From assembly GCF_000372825.1 (NCBI RefSeq), contig NZ_KB910516.1:3329825-3393824 (forward strand): DNA of 64,000 bases, written 5' to 3'. Both the position numbers and the translations under genes were made by a program. Of the stretch, positions 35,166 to 44,514 are shown piece after piece (the first letter of the stretch is position 1; every line of letters begins with the position of its first letter). The notes beneath the pieces were generated by a model. It had not been told where the DNA came from. It did not search any database and saw only the letters and a program-made list of their open reading frames with translations. Source of the DNA: Methylobacterium sp. 77 (GTDB lineage: Bacteria; Pseudomonadota; Alphaproteobacteria; Rhizobiales; Beijerinckiaceae).

Positions 35166-36209
35166 TTATTCCCGGCTTGGTCCAACGTTGTCGGCAGCGA
35201 AGGCGTCCCGGACGCCAAGGGGTTTTGGCCATCCCTCGGTGCTGTCGCGGGCGGTCTGGCGTTCCATCTCTGAATTGATCTCAGCGCCGAGCAAGAGAAC
35301 TACGATTGAAAGCCACATCCAAGACATCAAGCCAATGCCAGCGCCAAGAGATCCGTAGATACGGTTGTAGCTATCGAAGCTCGCCACGTACCAGGAAAAC
35401 ACTCCGGACGTGCAGACCCACAGAAATGCTGCCAGAGCGCTGCCCCAGGTCACCCAGCGCCATTTCGCTCGGCGCCTGCTAGGGCCGTAGCGATAGATCA
35501 GCGTCAGGCTCAGGCTGACCACCACCAAAATGACCGGCCAGCGGGCAACGGACAGGATGTTATCGGCCAGTCCCCCGAACCCGAAGCGCTCCATGATAGC
35601 CGGTAGGACGACCACCACACTAATCGTCAGGAGGAGAAACGCAGCTCCGCCGAGGGTAAACAGGAAGGTCGTGGCGTAGAACCGGATCAGGGTCCGATCC
35701 TCCCGCTCCCGGTAGATCACGTTAAGGGCGTCGAAGAGGGCGCTGACGCCGGAATTCGCGCTCCAGAGCGCAATCAGCAAGCTGATCGTCGAGGTGAGGC
35801 TCAGCGAGCCCGTGCTCCGCGCGGCGATCCGTACGAGCTGCTCGGAGAGTAGTTCGAGCGCGGCGGTAGGGAGGATGTAGGTCAGGAGGCCGACATGCTG
35901 GCTGATCACGTTGGGATCGGAAAACAACCCATAGATCGAGACCAGTGCAACGAGACCGGGAAACACGGCAAGCAGGGCGAAGAAGGCAACGCCGCCGGCT
36001 GTCGTGAGCACACGATCTTTCGGTAGAGCACACAAGGCGCGCCAAAGGATGTCCTTCCATCCTGCCTTCGGAATCTCAGAAGGGCGGCTCGCATCGCGGC
36101 CACGATCCGGCTCCAGCGCGCGCTGCCGTGCCGTTTCGAGGGTCGCTGCATCCTGCGAACGCGTGGCGACCGAGCGCCAGTCGTCGCCTTCATCAACGTC
36201 CTGAATCAC
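35166..36209 (-). CDS. YihY/BrkB family inner-membrane protein
   Basis: A 347-residue integral membrane protein of the YihY family (once thought to be ribonuclease BN). After a hydrophilic ~55-residue N-terminus it has six predicted helices. Family motifs seen are DRVLTTAGGVAFFALLAVFPGLVALVSIYGL, LWSANSGVSALFDALNVIYRERE, WRWVTWGSALAAFLWVCTSGVFSWYVASFDSYNRIYGSLGAGIGLMSWMWLS, and the ending LLLGAEINSEMERQ. Function is unresolved in the family. Start GTG 36209. Confidence 0.9.
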   Translation of the reverse strand: MIQDVDEGDDWRSVATRSQDAATLETARQRALEPDRGRDASRPSEIPKAGWKDILWRALCALPKDRVLTTAGGVAFFALLAVFPGLVALVSIYGLFSDPNVISQHVGLLTYILPTAALELLSEQLVRIAARSTGSLSLTSTISLLIALWSANSGVSALFDALNVIYREREDRTLIRFYATTFLFTLGGAAFLLLTISVVVVLPAIMERFGFGGLADNILSVARWPVILVVVSLSLTLIYRYGPSRRRAKWRWVTWGSALAAFLWVCTSGVFSWYVASFDSYNRIYGSLGAGIGLMSWMWLSIVVLLLGAEINSEMERQTARDSTEGWPKPLGVRDAFAADNVGPSRE

Positions 36210-36319
36210 GGTTACGACCCTGCGACGGCTCGGTACGAGTGATCGCGATTTGATCCTGCTGGCATCGGTTCAGCCGAAGTCGTAGCGGCGCTCAGCGACC
36301 AATCCTACATAAGTGTCGC

Positions 36320-37210
36320 CTACCGTCGCCCTGAATGGAAGCGGTAACGCCAGCCCTCCTCCAGCCTGCGCTCCTCCGCGCTCTCCTCCGGAACGGGTTC
36401 CAGACGTAGGAGGATCATCGCGAAGCCGTTCTGCTGTAGGTACACTTGCTCATAGAGGGCCGGCGCGCGGAGGTCGCGCCTCACATCGATCCAGAGATCG
36501 GGACTGCACGCGGCGATGTCGCCCGCGATGTTCGGCCGATCCGAACTGCTGCGATAGAGCGAGCCCGTCGGGATAGGGCTGCCGACTGGGCAAATGATGG
36601 CCGGAAAGGAGAGGCTGCGGTAGCAGCGCTGCACTCGGCCGTTGCCCGCCACAACGATAGCAATCCGCTGGGGGTGGTACTGCACGTAGGACCGAGCCGC
36701 CGCCTCCTTACCGACCGCGAAGTCGCGTGCGAGCTGAAGAACGTGCTGTAAATCTGAGTCACGAAAGGCCGCCATGGCCCCCCGCAGCAGGTGCGGGGGC
36801 ATCAGCATGAGAGCGGCGAAGCGGTTTGCCTCGACTTCTCTGCGCTGCCGCTGGTCGCCCTCCTTCGCTTGCACGCGCAGTAGGTCAGAGCTCTTGCACA
36901 GGAACTGGCCGGGCTGATCCGGTACGTGGTGCGCCATCAGAAAGTGGCCGAGTTCGTGCGCGATGGTGAAGCGGCGACGCGGTTCGCCCCCACGCTTGGC
37001 TTGGATGATTCCTTCGGACCGCTTCGCGTCGGTAACGAGGCCGCCCTCGAACGTGTCGGTGTCTAGGTCGTCGATCCTTAAGATGCCAAGGCGCGCGCAC
37101 AACTCCTGGATCGGCACAGGCACCGGAAGGTTCGGCTCGGCCTGTAGAATGCATTTGACGAGCGCCTCCGGCGAGCCCGCGTCCGCCAGATCCTTCCTGC
37201 TGATCGACAT
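36320..37210 (-). CDS. ImmA/IrrE family metallopeptidase
   Basis: A 296-residue protein. The zinc protease motif HELGHFLMAHH is near residue 85 and the later Glu is in REVEANRFAALMLMP. In mobile elements such proteins cleave phage-type repressors; in other cases they serve as toxin-antitoxin components with an HTH partner. No HTH gene is adjacent here. The last ~130 residues (YRSLSFPAIICPVGSPIP onward) form an extra domain that may sense a signal. Start ATG 37210. Confidence 0.85.
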   Translation of the reverse strand: MSISRKDLADAGSPEALVKCILQAEPNLPVPVPIQELCARLGILRIDDLDTDTFEGGLVTDAKRSEGIIQAKRGGEPRRRFTIAHELGHFLMAHHVPDQPGQFLCKSSDLLRVQAKEGDQRQRREVEANRFAALMLMPPHLLRGAMAAFRDSDLQHVLQLARDFAVGKEAAARSYVQYHPQRIAIVVAGNGRVQRCYRSLSFPAIICPVGSPIPTGSLYRSSSDRPNIAGDIAACSPDLWIDVRRDLRAPALYEQVYLQQNGFAMILLRLEPVPEESAEERRLEEGWRYRFHSGRR

Positions 37211-37285
37211 TCGCGAAACCCCTTCCTATCCTCGAGCCGATCCATCAGGCGGCTACGCATTCGCGATACCAACCGTCGGCGCTCA

Positions 37286-37852
37286 TCATGCTGTCGGAGT
37301 ATCATTCTGACGTTGAAGCTCTTCCGGCACAGCGTGAGCATGATTTTGGCGGATTATGAGTTCGGCAACACCTACGGGTCTGTAGCCCCAGGCATCAACG
37401 CCGACATCGCATGAGAAGCGGGTGTCAGGGAGTGATCCATGTGTGTGGCCATAAAGGTGCCGCGTCCCGCGCCACAGGCCGGGCCAGGCTCGATGTGCGT
37501 AGTGAGCGAGAAACAGCCGCCATTCAGTGCCATCGGGATCGCTCACAGTGATCCGCGCACTCTCCTGCGGCGGCTTGCGCCACGGCAGTTCGAGAACCCT
37601 ATTGGTGTCGTGGTTTCCTCGGATAAGCCGCTTTCGGCCATTTAGGGCCTCAAAGATCTCCGCGCAGCGCACCCGACTCGCACCAGCCGCGAAATCACCG
37701 AGATGCCAGACCTCATCGTCCGCGCCGACGACGTCGTTCCAACCCTGGATCAGAGCCGCGTCGTGATCATCGAGTGATCCGAACGCCGCTTCTCGCTGAC
37801 GCAGGACGTGAGCATCTCCAAAATGCGTGTCGGCAGTGAAGAAGGTAGCCAT
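37286..37852 (-). CDS. Calcineurin-like metallophosphoesterase
   Basis: A 188-residue phosphoesterase of a phage/plasmid-type group. Metal-binding motifs are in order: FFTADTHFGDAHVL (D-x-H), VWHLGDFA (GD), LIRGNHDTNRV (GNHD), LFLAHYAHRAWPG (H) and LYGHTHGSLPD (GHxH). The start at 37852 matches the family. ATG 37894 is preceded by GGAGG ten bases away and would add 14 basic residues, so the choice is open. Substrate unknown. Confidence 0.85.
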   Translation of the reverse strand: MATFFTADTHFGDAHVLRQREAAFGSLDDHDAALIQGWNDVVGADDEVWHLGDFAAGASRVRCAEIFEALNGRKRLIRGNHDTNRVLELPWRKPPQESARITVSDPDGTEWRLFLAHYAHRAWPGLWRGTRHLYGHTHGSLPDTRFSCDVGVDAWGYRPVGVAELIIRQNHAHAVPEELQRQNDTPTA

Positions 37853-37894
37853 GCGAATCCGACGTCGCCGCGTGTCTTGAGCGGTTGCCCCCAT

Positions 37895-38023
37895 TCAAAC
37901 GCATCCTCCTGGCTGGGGATCAGCGTGTTTGGGCAAGAAAGTTGCGTCGATCAAAACGCTGTCATGCACCTCAAGCGCTCGGCCTAGCGCGCGTGAGGCG
38001 AAGTCCAGCGAGATCCATTGCAA
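37895..38023 (-). pseudogene. Short leftward coding remnant or small ORF next to the tRNA
   Basis: The minus strand reads LQWISLDFASRALGRALEVHDSVLIDATFLPKHADPQPGGCV in natural-looking codons and stops at 37895-37897, next to the phosphoesterase's upstream start. TTG at 38023 is the only start; a TGA lies four codons further upstream. It is probably the 3' end of a gene lost at the island boundary. Confidence 0.3.
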
Positions 38024-38118
38024 GCCGACTCAAGCCGATACAAAATGTGGGGTAAATTGAGGGCGACGACCTAATGCTAAGCGGGTTTTCCTAACGAAAA
38101 CAAATACTTAGCAAGGTA

Positions 38119-38211
<93 letters not shown>

Positions 38212-38345
38212 GCGGGGCGCCTCGATGAGACGGAGGCTCGTTAACACGAGTGCGGCGGAGATCACAAGACGGGAACGCGAAGAATGCGCTCCCGTCGGGC
38301 GGTGCCGGCTCCTTCCTCCCTGGGAGGTGGAGCCGGCACGGCGGT

Positions 38346-40178
38346 TCAGGCGCCGGCGGCCAGGGCCGCGGCGACCTTGCGGGCGAAGGCGACGGGGTCG
38401 CGCGGGGTATCGCCGTCCTGGATGCGGGCGAGGTCGACGAGGGTACCGGCGGCTTCCGTCACGTCCTCTCCGGCTTCCGCCTTCGCGCCGAGCGAGGCGA
38501 TCAGCGGATGGCGCGGATTGATCTCGAGGATCGGCAATCCGCCGGCGCCACGCCCGGCCCTGCGCAGGAGACGCTGCATCTGCAGGTCGGGACCGCTGCC
38601 GGAGGCCGAGAGCACCACGGCGCTCTCCACCAGCCGGTCGGTGGCGCGCACGTCGGCCACGTCCTCGGCGAGCGCCGCTTTCAGGGCGGCGACCAGAGCA
38701 TCGACCGGGGCCGGCGCCTCGCCCGCATCCTCGGTGGCGGCGATCTTCGAGAGATCGAGGCCGCCCTGCGTCACCGAACGCAGCGGCTTCTCGTCGAAGC
38801 GGCCGAGCTGCTCGGGCCAGAACGCGTCGACATGGTCGGACAGCAGCAAAACCTCGACGCCGCGGGCGCGAAACCCTTCGAGCTGGGGCGAGGAGGCCAG
38901 GGCGTCGGCATCGTCGGCGACGAGGTAGTAGATCGCCTCCTGGCCATCCTTCATCCGCGAGACGTAGTCGGGGAGCGAGGTCCAGCCCTCCACCGCCGAG
39001 GAACGGAAGCGCAGCAGCGGCGCGATCTCGGCCCGGCGCTCGTAATCCTCGTAGATGCCCTCCTTGAGGACCGGGCCGAAATTCTCCCAGAACGGCCGGT
39101 AGCCCTCCGCATCCTTGGCCCGCGTGGACAGTTCGGAGAGGACGCGGCCGGTGACGGCGCGGCGGATCTTGGTGAGGACCGGCGTCGCCTGCAACATCTC
39201 GCGGGAGACGTTCAGGGGCAGATCCTCGGTGTCGACGACGCCCTGGACGAAACGCAGCCAGGTCGGCAGCAATTCGGCCTCGTCGGTGATGAACATGCGG
39301 CGGACATGGAGGCGGACCTTGCTCGCGCGCTCGCCCTCCACCGCCTGGAACGGCTTCATGCCGGGGATGAAGAGCAGCGCCGAGAATTCGAGCGCGCCCT
39401 CGGCCCGCCAATGCAGCGTCGCCCAGGGCTCGTCGAAGTTCATGCCGACATGGCGGTAGAACGCAGTGTACTGCTCCGGGGTCACCTCGGATTTCGACTT
39501 GCGCCACAGGGCCGTGCCCTGGTTCGCGGTCTCGGTCTTGCCCTCGGCGACGATGGCGACCGGCACGGTGATGTGGTCGGCCCATTTGCGCACGACGTGA
39601 TCGAGCCGGTAGCTCTCCAGATACTCGTCGGCATCCTCCTTGAGGTGGAGGACGATGTCGGTGCCGGGCTCGTCGCGGGTCGCCTGTTCCAGCGTGTAGC
39701 TGCCCTGGCCGTCCGAGGCCCAGGTCCAGGCCTCGTCGGCACCGGCGCGGCGCGAGGTGACGGTGACGCGGTCGGCCACCATGAAGGCGGAGTAGAAGCC
39801 GACGCCGAACTGGCCGATCAGGCTCGGCTTGTCCTCCGCCTTGGCGTCTCCCAGCGATTGGCTGAAGGCGCGCGTGCCGGAGCGGGCGATGGTGCCGAGG
39901 TTCTGCGCCAGTTCGGCCTTGGTCATGCCGATGCCGGGATCGGAGACCGTCAGCGTGCGCGCGGTTTTCTCGGGGGTGATCGTCACCTTCGCGTCGGCGG
40001 GCGGCGCCGAGACCGCTTGCGTCAGCGCCTCGAAGCGGCGCCGGTCCATGGCATCGGCGGCGTTGGCCACCAATTCACGCAGGAAGATTTCGCGGTCGGA
40101 ATAGAGGGCATGGACCACGAGATCCAACAGCCGGCCGACCTCGGCACCGAATTCGTGCCGTTCCAGGGTATCGCTCAA
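38346..40178 (-). CDS. htpG: Molecular chaperone HtpG (Hsp90)
   Basis: A 610-residue Hsp90. The ATP-binding domain shows [44 protein letters not shown] and [21 protein letters not shown]; middle-domain marks are [44 protein letters not shown], followed by a normal C-terminal dimerisation domain. The usual GASDA/D pair of the N-helix reads NAADAMD here. Start is TTG at 40178 with GGAGG seven bases upstream; the open frame to 40385 is not used. It sits next to tRNA-Ser. Confidence 0.95.
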   Translation of the reverse strand: MSDTLERHEFGAEVGRLLDLVVHALYSDREIFLRELVANAADAMDRRRFEALTQAVSAPPADAKVTITPEKTARTLTVSDPGIGMTKAELAQNLGTIARSGTRAFSQSLGDAKAEDKPSLIGQFGVGFYSAFMVADRVTVTSRRAGADEAWTWASDGQGSYTLEQATRDEPGTDIVLHLKEDADEYLESYRLDHVVRKWADHITVPVAIVAEGKTETANQGTALWRKSKSEVTPEQYTAFYRHVGMNFDEPWATLHWRAEGALEFSALLFIPGMKPFQAVEGERASKVRLHVRRMFITDEAELLPTWLRFVQGVVDTEDLPLNVSREMLQATPVLTKIRRAVTGRVLSELSTRAKDAEGYRPFWENFGPVLKEGIYEDYERRAEIAPLLRFRSSAVEGWTSLPDYVSRMKDGQEAIYYLVADDADALASSPQLEGFRARGVEVLLLSDHVDAFWPEQLGRFDEKPLRSVTQGGLDLSKIAATEDAGEAPAPVDALVAALKAALAEDVADVRATDRLVESAVVLSASGSGPDLQMQRLLRRAGRGAGGLPILEINPRHPLIASLGAKAEAGEDVTEAAGTLVDLARIQDGDTPRDPVAFARKVAAALAAGA

Positions 40179-40338
40179 GGGTTTGCCTCCGGGGATCGAA
40201 CGGTGCGCGATATGACCCCTGCGGCGAGAGAATTCAATGTCCGCAGGGGGATGCCGGGCGCATCGGGCCTCTCGCATGCAACCATGTCCGGTCTCGGGCG
40301 TAGCCGTGCCTGAAACGACAGATTCAGGAACGACGACG

Positions 40339-40404
40339 ATGGAACCGATGAAGCCGATGAAACCCATGGAACCGATGAAGCCCATGGAACCGATGAAACC
40401 GATG
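40339..40404 (+). repeat. 9-bp tandem repeats encoding Met-Xaa-Pro
   Basis: About seven copies of ATG-GAA/AAG/AAA-CCG/CCC. Copies differ at the middle codon (Glu or Lys) and the third base, so the array can slip and the count may vary between strains. Confidence 0.7.
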
Positions 40405-40650
40405 TCCGGCGGCGAGGCCTGGTGGCCGCAGGAGCTGGGTCAGCCCTCCACCAGCGGTGGCCAGAACGGGATGCGCTACGCGTTCTTCCCGGATGCCCGC
40501 CGCCTCGTCATCGACACCGACGGCAAGCGCGCGACCTACGATACCGGCGATCACCAGATCAGCGGCGTTTCCCAGAGCAACGGCTCCGCGCCCACCTTCT
40601 CGTCCCGGCAAGGCGACGTCTCGGTGAAGGATCTCAAGACCGTCGACTGA
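40339..40650 (+). CDS. Small protein with Met-Glu/Lys-Pro repeats
   Basis: A 103-residue protein. The first ~22 residues are [14 protein letters not shown] repeats of Met-(Glu/Lys)-Pro, followed by a small domain ([52 protein letters not shown]). Such Met-rich heads may bind metal or be unstructured. No family is recognised. It is divergent from htpG. The ATG at 40339 starts the repeats; the longer frame to 40237 is doubtful. Confidence 0.6.
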   Translation: MEPMKPMKPMEPMKPMEPMKPMSGGEAWWPQELGQPSTSGGQNGMRYAFFPDARRLVIDTDGKRATYDTGDHQISGVSQSNGSAPTFSSRQGDVSVKDLKTVD

Positions 40651-40772
40651 GCGGTCGCGGTCGTGGCGGAGCCGGGAAGCGCCGCCATTGCGTCCCGTCT
40701 CCCGCCCCGACATACTCCCGCCGACGTGACGTAAGGCGCAAAGCCGACGCATGACGGCAAGGGAGCGGGGCG

Positions 40773-41942
40773 GTGACGGAGGACACGCGGATGCGTGGGC
40801 ATCTGTGCGGGATCAGGACCTCCTGGACGGTCGCCGCGACGGCGGCCGAGGCCGTGGCCGAGGTGGCCGCCGGTATCGGCCCGGCGGGCCTCTCGCATTT
40901 GCTGGCCTTCTTCTCTCCGGATTACGACGTCGACGACCTCAACGCCGCTCTCGGACGGGCCTTCCCCGGCACACCGATCACCGGATGCACCATGTCGGGG
41001 GGCATCTGTCCCGCGGGGGGCCTGGAGCGCGGCCTCGTCGTGGTGGCATTTCCGATCAAGGGATTTCGCGTCGTCTCCGTGATCCTCGATGCCATCGACC
41101 GTCTCGACGTGGCCCGCACGGCCTCGTCGGTTCGCGCGTTGCGACGGGCGCTGGCAGCGGATTCACCCGACCACGCGCCGAGCCGGCTCTTCGCCCTGTC
41201 CTTCATCGACGGCCTCGCCAATGCGGAGGAGACGGTGGTCTCGGCCATCGCCTGGGCCCTCGATGGCATTCCCCTGGTCGGCGGGTCGGCCGGCGACGAC
41301 CTCAATTTCAGCGAGACGGTCCTGCTCCACGACGGCGCGATCCATCGCCGGGCGGCCGTCCTGGTGTTGGTGGAGACGGAATACCCGTTCCAGATCTTCA
41401 AGAGCGATCATTTCGAGCCGACGGCGAAGAAGTTCGTGGTCACGGCCTCCGACGACGAGCAGCGCATCGTCCATGAATTGAACGCCGAGCCGGCCGCGCG
41501 TGAATACGCCATGGCGGTCGGGCTCGATCCGGAAGCGCTCACGCCGATGAGCTTCGCCGCCTATCCGCTCGCCGTGAAAGTCGGCGGCGAGTATTTCTGC
41601 CGCTCGATCAGGCGCATGAATGCCGATGGCTCGCTGACCTTCTTCTGCGCCATCGACGAGGGCGTCGTGCTCACCCTGGCCCAGCCGCGCGACATCGTGG
41701 AGACCACGCGGAGCGAACTCGCCCGCCTCGACCATGCGCTCGGCGGCATCGACCTCATCATCGGGTTCGACTGCATCCTGCGCCGCCTCGACGCGGAGAG
41801 CCGGCAGGTCCGCCAGGGCATCTGCGATCTCTATCGCCGCTACGACGTGGTCGGGTTCGAGACGTACGGCGAACAGTACCGGGCCATGCATCTCAACCAG
41901 ACCTTCACCGGCATCGCCATCGGCCGGCCGCGCGCCTCATGA
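40773..41942 (+). CDS. FIST domain sensor, NosP-like
   Basis: A 389-residue FIST protein. The N-terminal half (LLAFFSPDYDVDDLNAALGRAFPGTPITGCTMSGGICPAG, then FALSFIDGLANAEETVVSAIAWALDGIPLVGGSAGDDLNF) and the C-terminal half (AMAVGLDPEALTPMSFAAYPLAVKVGGEYFCRSI) match FIST_N and FIST_C. In Pseudomonas, NosP is a heme-binding nitric oxide sensor encoded beside kinase NahK. The same pairing is seen here, with the stop overlapping the kinase start (ATGA). Heme binding is not provable from sequence. GTG start with GGAG upstream. Confidence 0.85.
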   Translation: MTEDTRMRGHLCGIRTSWTVAATAAEAVAEVAAGIGPAGLSHLLAFFSPDYDVDDLNAALGRAFPGTPITGCTMSGGICPAGGLERGLVVVAFPIKGFRVVSVILDAIDRLDVARTASSVRALRRALAADSPDHAPSRLFALSFIDGLANAEETVVSAIAWALDGIPLVGGSAGDDLNFSETVLLHDGAIHRRAAVLVLVETEYPFQIFKSDHFEPTAKKFVVTASDDEQRIVHELNAEPAAREYAMAVGLDPEALTPMSFAAYPLAVKVGGEYFCRSIRRMNADGSLTFFCAIDEGVVLTLAQPRDIVETTRSELARLDHALGGIDLIIGFDCILRRLDAESRQVRQGICDLYRRYDVVGFETYGEQYRAMHLNQTFTGIAIGRPRAS

Positions 41943-43273
41943 AGGCCGATCTTCGGTTGGACGAGGCCTCCCTCCGCATCGCCAAGCTCGAGCGCATCAA
42001 CGCGGCGCTGATGGCGCATGTGGAGCGCATCATGGACCAGCAGGGCGGTGCCTATTCGCTGTTCCAGACCGCGATCATGCTGGAGGGCCGCGTCCGCTCA
42101 CGGACCGAGGAATTGACCGGGCTGATGCATAGCCTGGAACACTCCAATGCCGCCCTGATCGCGGCGAAGGAAGAGGCCGAGACCGCCAACCGCTCGAAGA
42201 CCCGCTTCCTCGCCGCCGCCGGGCACGACCTGCTTCAGCCCCTGAACGCCGCGCGCCTGTCGGCCTCGGCCCTGTCCGACATGCCGCTCAGCCCGGAAGC
42301 CCTGGCGATGTCGGGGCAGGTCGAGCGGGGCCTTCAGACCATCGAAGACCTGATCAAGACGCTGCTCGACATCTCCAAGCTCGATGCCGGCATCGTCCGC
42401 CCCATCGTCCGCCCGGTCGCGCTCGGCGACCTCCTCGGCGCCATCGCCGCGAGCTTCATGCCGATGGCCGAGCGCAAGGGACTGCGCCTCTCGGTCCGCT
42501 GCCCGGAAATCCGGGTGGACAGCGACCCGGTCCTGCTTCAGCGCATCCTGCAGAACCTCGTCTCCAACGCGATCCGCTACACCAGCCGCGGGGGCGTGGT
42601 GATCGCCGCGCGCAGGCGCGAGCGGTCGTGCCGCATCGAGGTGATCGATACCGGTTGCGGCATCGAGGCGAGCGAGCGACATCTCGTGTTCGAGGAATTC
42701 TACCGGGGCGGCACCGAAGGTGACGAGGGCGAGCCCGGTCTCGGCCTCGGCCTGTCCATCGTCCAGCGCATGGCGACGGCCCTCGACCACGCGCTCGTCC
42801 TGGATTCACGGCCCCGCCACGGGACGCGGCTCTGCCTGACCGTTCCCGTCAGCGATTCCCAGGCGGAGACCGTGGCTGGCCCCGAGTTGATCGCGACGCG
42901 GCTGACGGGCGCGCGCGTGCTGATCGTGGAGAATGACCCGGCCACGGCCGATGCGCTGAAGCGCCTGCTGCAGAATTGGGATGCCGAGGTGAGCGCCCAT
43001 CGCGATCTCGCCAGCGTCGCGGAACGCGTTGCCGCCGGGCACGCGCCGCCGGACGTGCTGATCCTCGATTACCACCTCGATAACGGCGCCTGCGGCCTCG
43101 ACGTGGCGACCTATCTGCGCAGCGTGACCCGCTCGGCCCTGCCGGTGATCGTGACCACCGCCGACCATTCGGCCGAGATCGCGGCCCATGTGGCGCGGCT
43201 CGGCGCCGAGCTGATGCACAAGCCGATCAAGCCGGCGCAGCTGCGCGCCCTCCTCACCCACCTGCTCGCCTGA
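41939..43273 (+). CDS. Hybrid histidine kinase, NahK-like
   Basis: A 444-residue soluble kinase. An N-terminal coiled region (RSRTEELTGLMHSLEHSNAALIAAKEEAETANRSK) leads to the phosphorylation box FLAAAGHDLLQPLNAARLSASAL, closely resembling NahK/ErcS-type kinases. The ATPase motifs follow (NLVSNAIRYTSRGG; VIDTGCGI; GLGLGLSIVQRMA). A C-terminal receiver domain starts LTGARVLIVENDPATADAL with the phospho-Asp in VLILDYHLDNG. There is no membrane segment and no own sensor domain, so the overlapping FIST protein is the likely sensor. Confidence 0.9.
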   Translation: MKADLRLDEASLRIAKLERINAALMAHVERIMDQQGGAYSLFQTAIMLEGRVRSRTEELTGLMHSLEHSNAALIAAKEEAETANRSKTRFLAAAGHDLLQPLNAARLSASALSDMPLSPEALAMSGQVERGLQTIEDLIKTLLDISKLDAGIVRPIVRPVALGDLLGAIAASFMPMAERKGLRLSVRCPEIRVDSDPVLLQRILQNLVSNAIRYTSRGGVVIAARRRERSCRIEVIDTGCGIEASERHLVFEEFYRGGTEGDEGEPGLGLGLSIVQRMATALDHALVLDSRPRHGTRLCLTVPVSDSQAETVAGPELIATRLTGARVLIVENDPATADALKRLLQNWDAEVSAHRDLASVAERVAAGHAPPDVLILDYHLDNGACGLDVATYLRSVTRSALPVIVTTADHSAEIAAHVARLGAELMHKPIKPAQLRALLTHLLA

Positions 43274-44482
43274 TCACACCGGATCGGCGTCGATGCGCAT
43301 CCTCAGGATCGCGTAGGGCGGCTGCCTCAGGTCGCGGCCTTGGTGGTAATCCGGGTTTCGGTTGACCTGCGCGGCGGTGATGTAGAGCCAGCGGTCGGGC
43401 GTGATCCAGAACGTATCGGCCCAGATCAGCCTAGGGTCGGTGGCGAGGATGGTGATGGTACCATCAGTCTCGCGCCGGCCGACCGCATTGTGCTCCTGCA
43501 AGGCGAGGTACACGCGGTCCTTCGCATCCGTGATGAGGCCGCCGGTCATGCCCTTCTCACCGAGATCCTCCACCCCGGCGGCGACTTCGGCGTCGGAGAC
43601 GGCAGGATCGAGCAGCGAGGCGGTCTCCACCGCGTAGAGATGTCGGCCCATCAGCGGGGCGTAATAGAGGCGGCGGCCATCGGGGCTGAGGGCGATGCCG
43701 TTGGCGCCTCCCTGGACGGGGCGCGGCGGGCCCTCGGCCTTGCGCTGGAGGATCTGGCGATTCTCCACCACCTTGACGATTCCCTTCTGGGATTCGGTGC
43801 TGGCATGCCGGGCGAGCCGCCGGGCGACACGGCCGCTCGCGAGATCGACCGCGAGGATCGCGCCGTGGCCGTCCTGGCCCTGATCGGTGATGTAAGCGAC
43901 CGCCCGGCCATCGCGGATGTCGATCCGCAGGTCGTTGAGGGACGAGGTCGCGGTGGTTCCGGCCTCCAACGGCACGACCCGAAGGATCCGGTTCTGTGCG
44001 ATGTCGAACTGGACGAGCTTGGCCCCTCCCGGCATCGGCGGACCCGACCCATCGGGCAGCCCGGCATCGAGCACCCAGAGCCTGTCCTCCCGGTCCATCA
44101 CCCCGTTCGGGACGTGCAGCAGGGTGCCTTGAGCGTTCTTCGGATCGGGCTGGTTGGTCGCCTCGTCGGGATAGGGCCTCACGCTCCCGTCCGGCATGAC
44201 CTCACCGAGCGTGAAGGGCACCTTGGCATCGAAGCGCGGCATCATCACGAAGACGCGGCCGCTCCGCGACAGGGTGATGCCGGTGGGGTTGGATGGCGCA
44301 TCCGCCACCATGGCGAGTTCGAGGCCGGGCAGCCCGGCATCGCTGGCGACCGGCGTTCCGGATGCCGCATGAGACGGGGCTTTGTTGTCCATGGAGGCTT
44401 CGTCCTGCGCCGAGGCTCGGCTGCTGAGGGCGGCGAGTCCGGCGAGGCCGGCCGCCAGCATGTCGCGGCGAGGGAGGGTCAT
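43274..44482 (-). CDS. Exported major-royal-jelly/yellow family beta-propeller protein
   Basis: A 402-residue protein with a twin-arginine signal (LPRRDMLAAGLAGLAALSSRASA). The MRJP/yellow pattern is clear: SNPTGITLSRSGRVFVMMPRFD, VPNGVMDREDRLWVLDAG, SSLNDLRIDIRDGRAVAYITDQG and ANGIALSPDGRRLYYAPLMGRHLYAV. Bacterial members are of unknown activity; some bind small molecules. It is the third of three leftward propeller genes, 32 bases after the second, so probably one operon. Confidence 0.8.
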   Translation of the reverse strand: MTLPRRDMLAAGLAGLAALSSRASAQDEASMDNKAPSHAASGTPVASDAGLPGLELAMVADAPSNPTGITLSRSGRVFVMMPRFDAKVPFTLGEVMPDGSVRPYPDEATNQPDPKNAQGTLLHVPNGVMDREDRLWVLDAGLPDGSGPPMPGGAKLVQFDIAQNRILRVVPLEAGTTATSSLNDLRIDIRDGRAVAYITDQGQDGHGAILAVDLASGRVARRLARHASTESQKGIVKVVENRQILQRKAEGPPRPVQGGANGIALSPDGRRLYYAPLMGRHLYAVETASLLDPAVSDAEVAAGVEDLGEKGMTGGLITDAKDRVYLALQEHNAVGRRETDGTITILATDPRLIWADTFWITPDRWLYITAAQVNRNPDYHQGRDLRQPPYAILRMRIDADPV

Positions 44483-44514
44483 GGGTGTCGGAATCCTGAA
44501 GGGTATGAAGTCGA

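Noticed and set aside
38250..40313. Long rightward open frame (687 codons) across htpG
   Set aside because: It is the antisense shadow of htpG in GC-rich DNA; the translation is low-complexity and matches no family while htpG is unmistakable.
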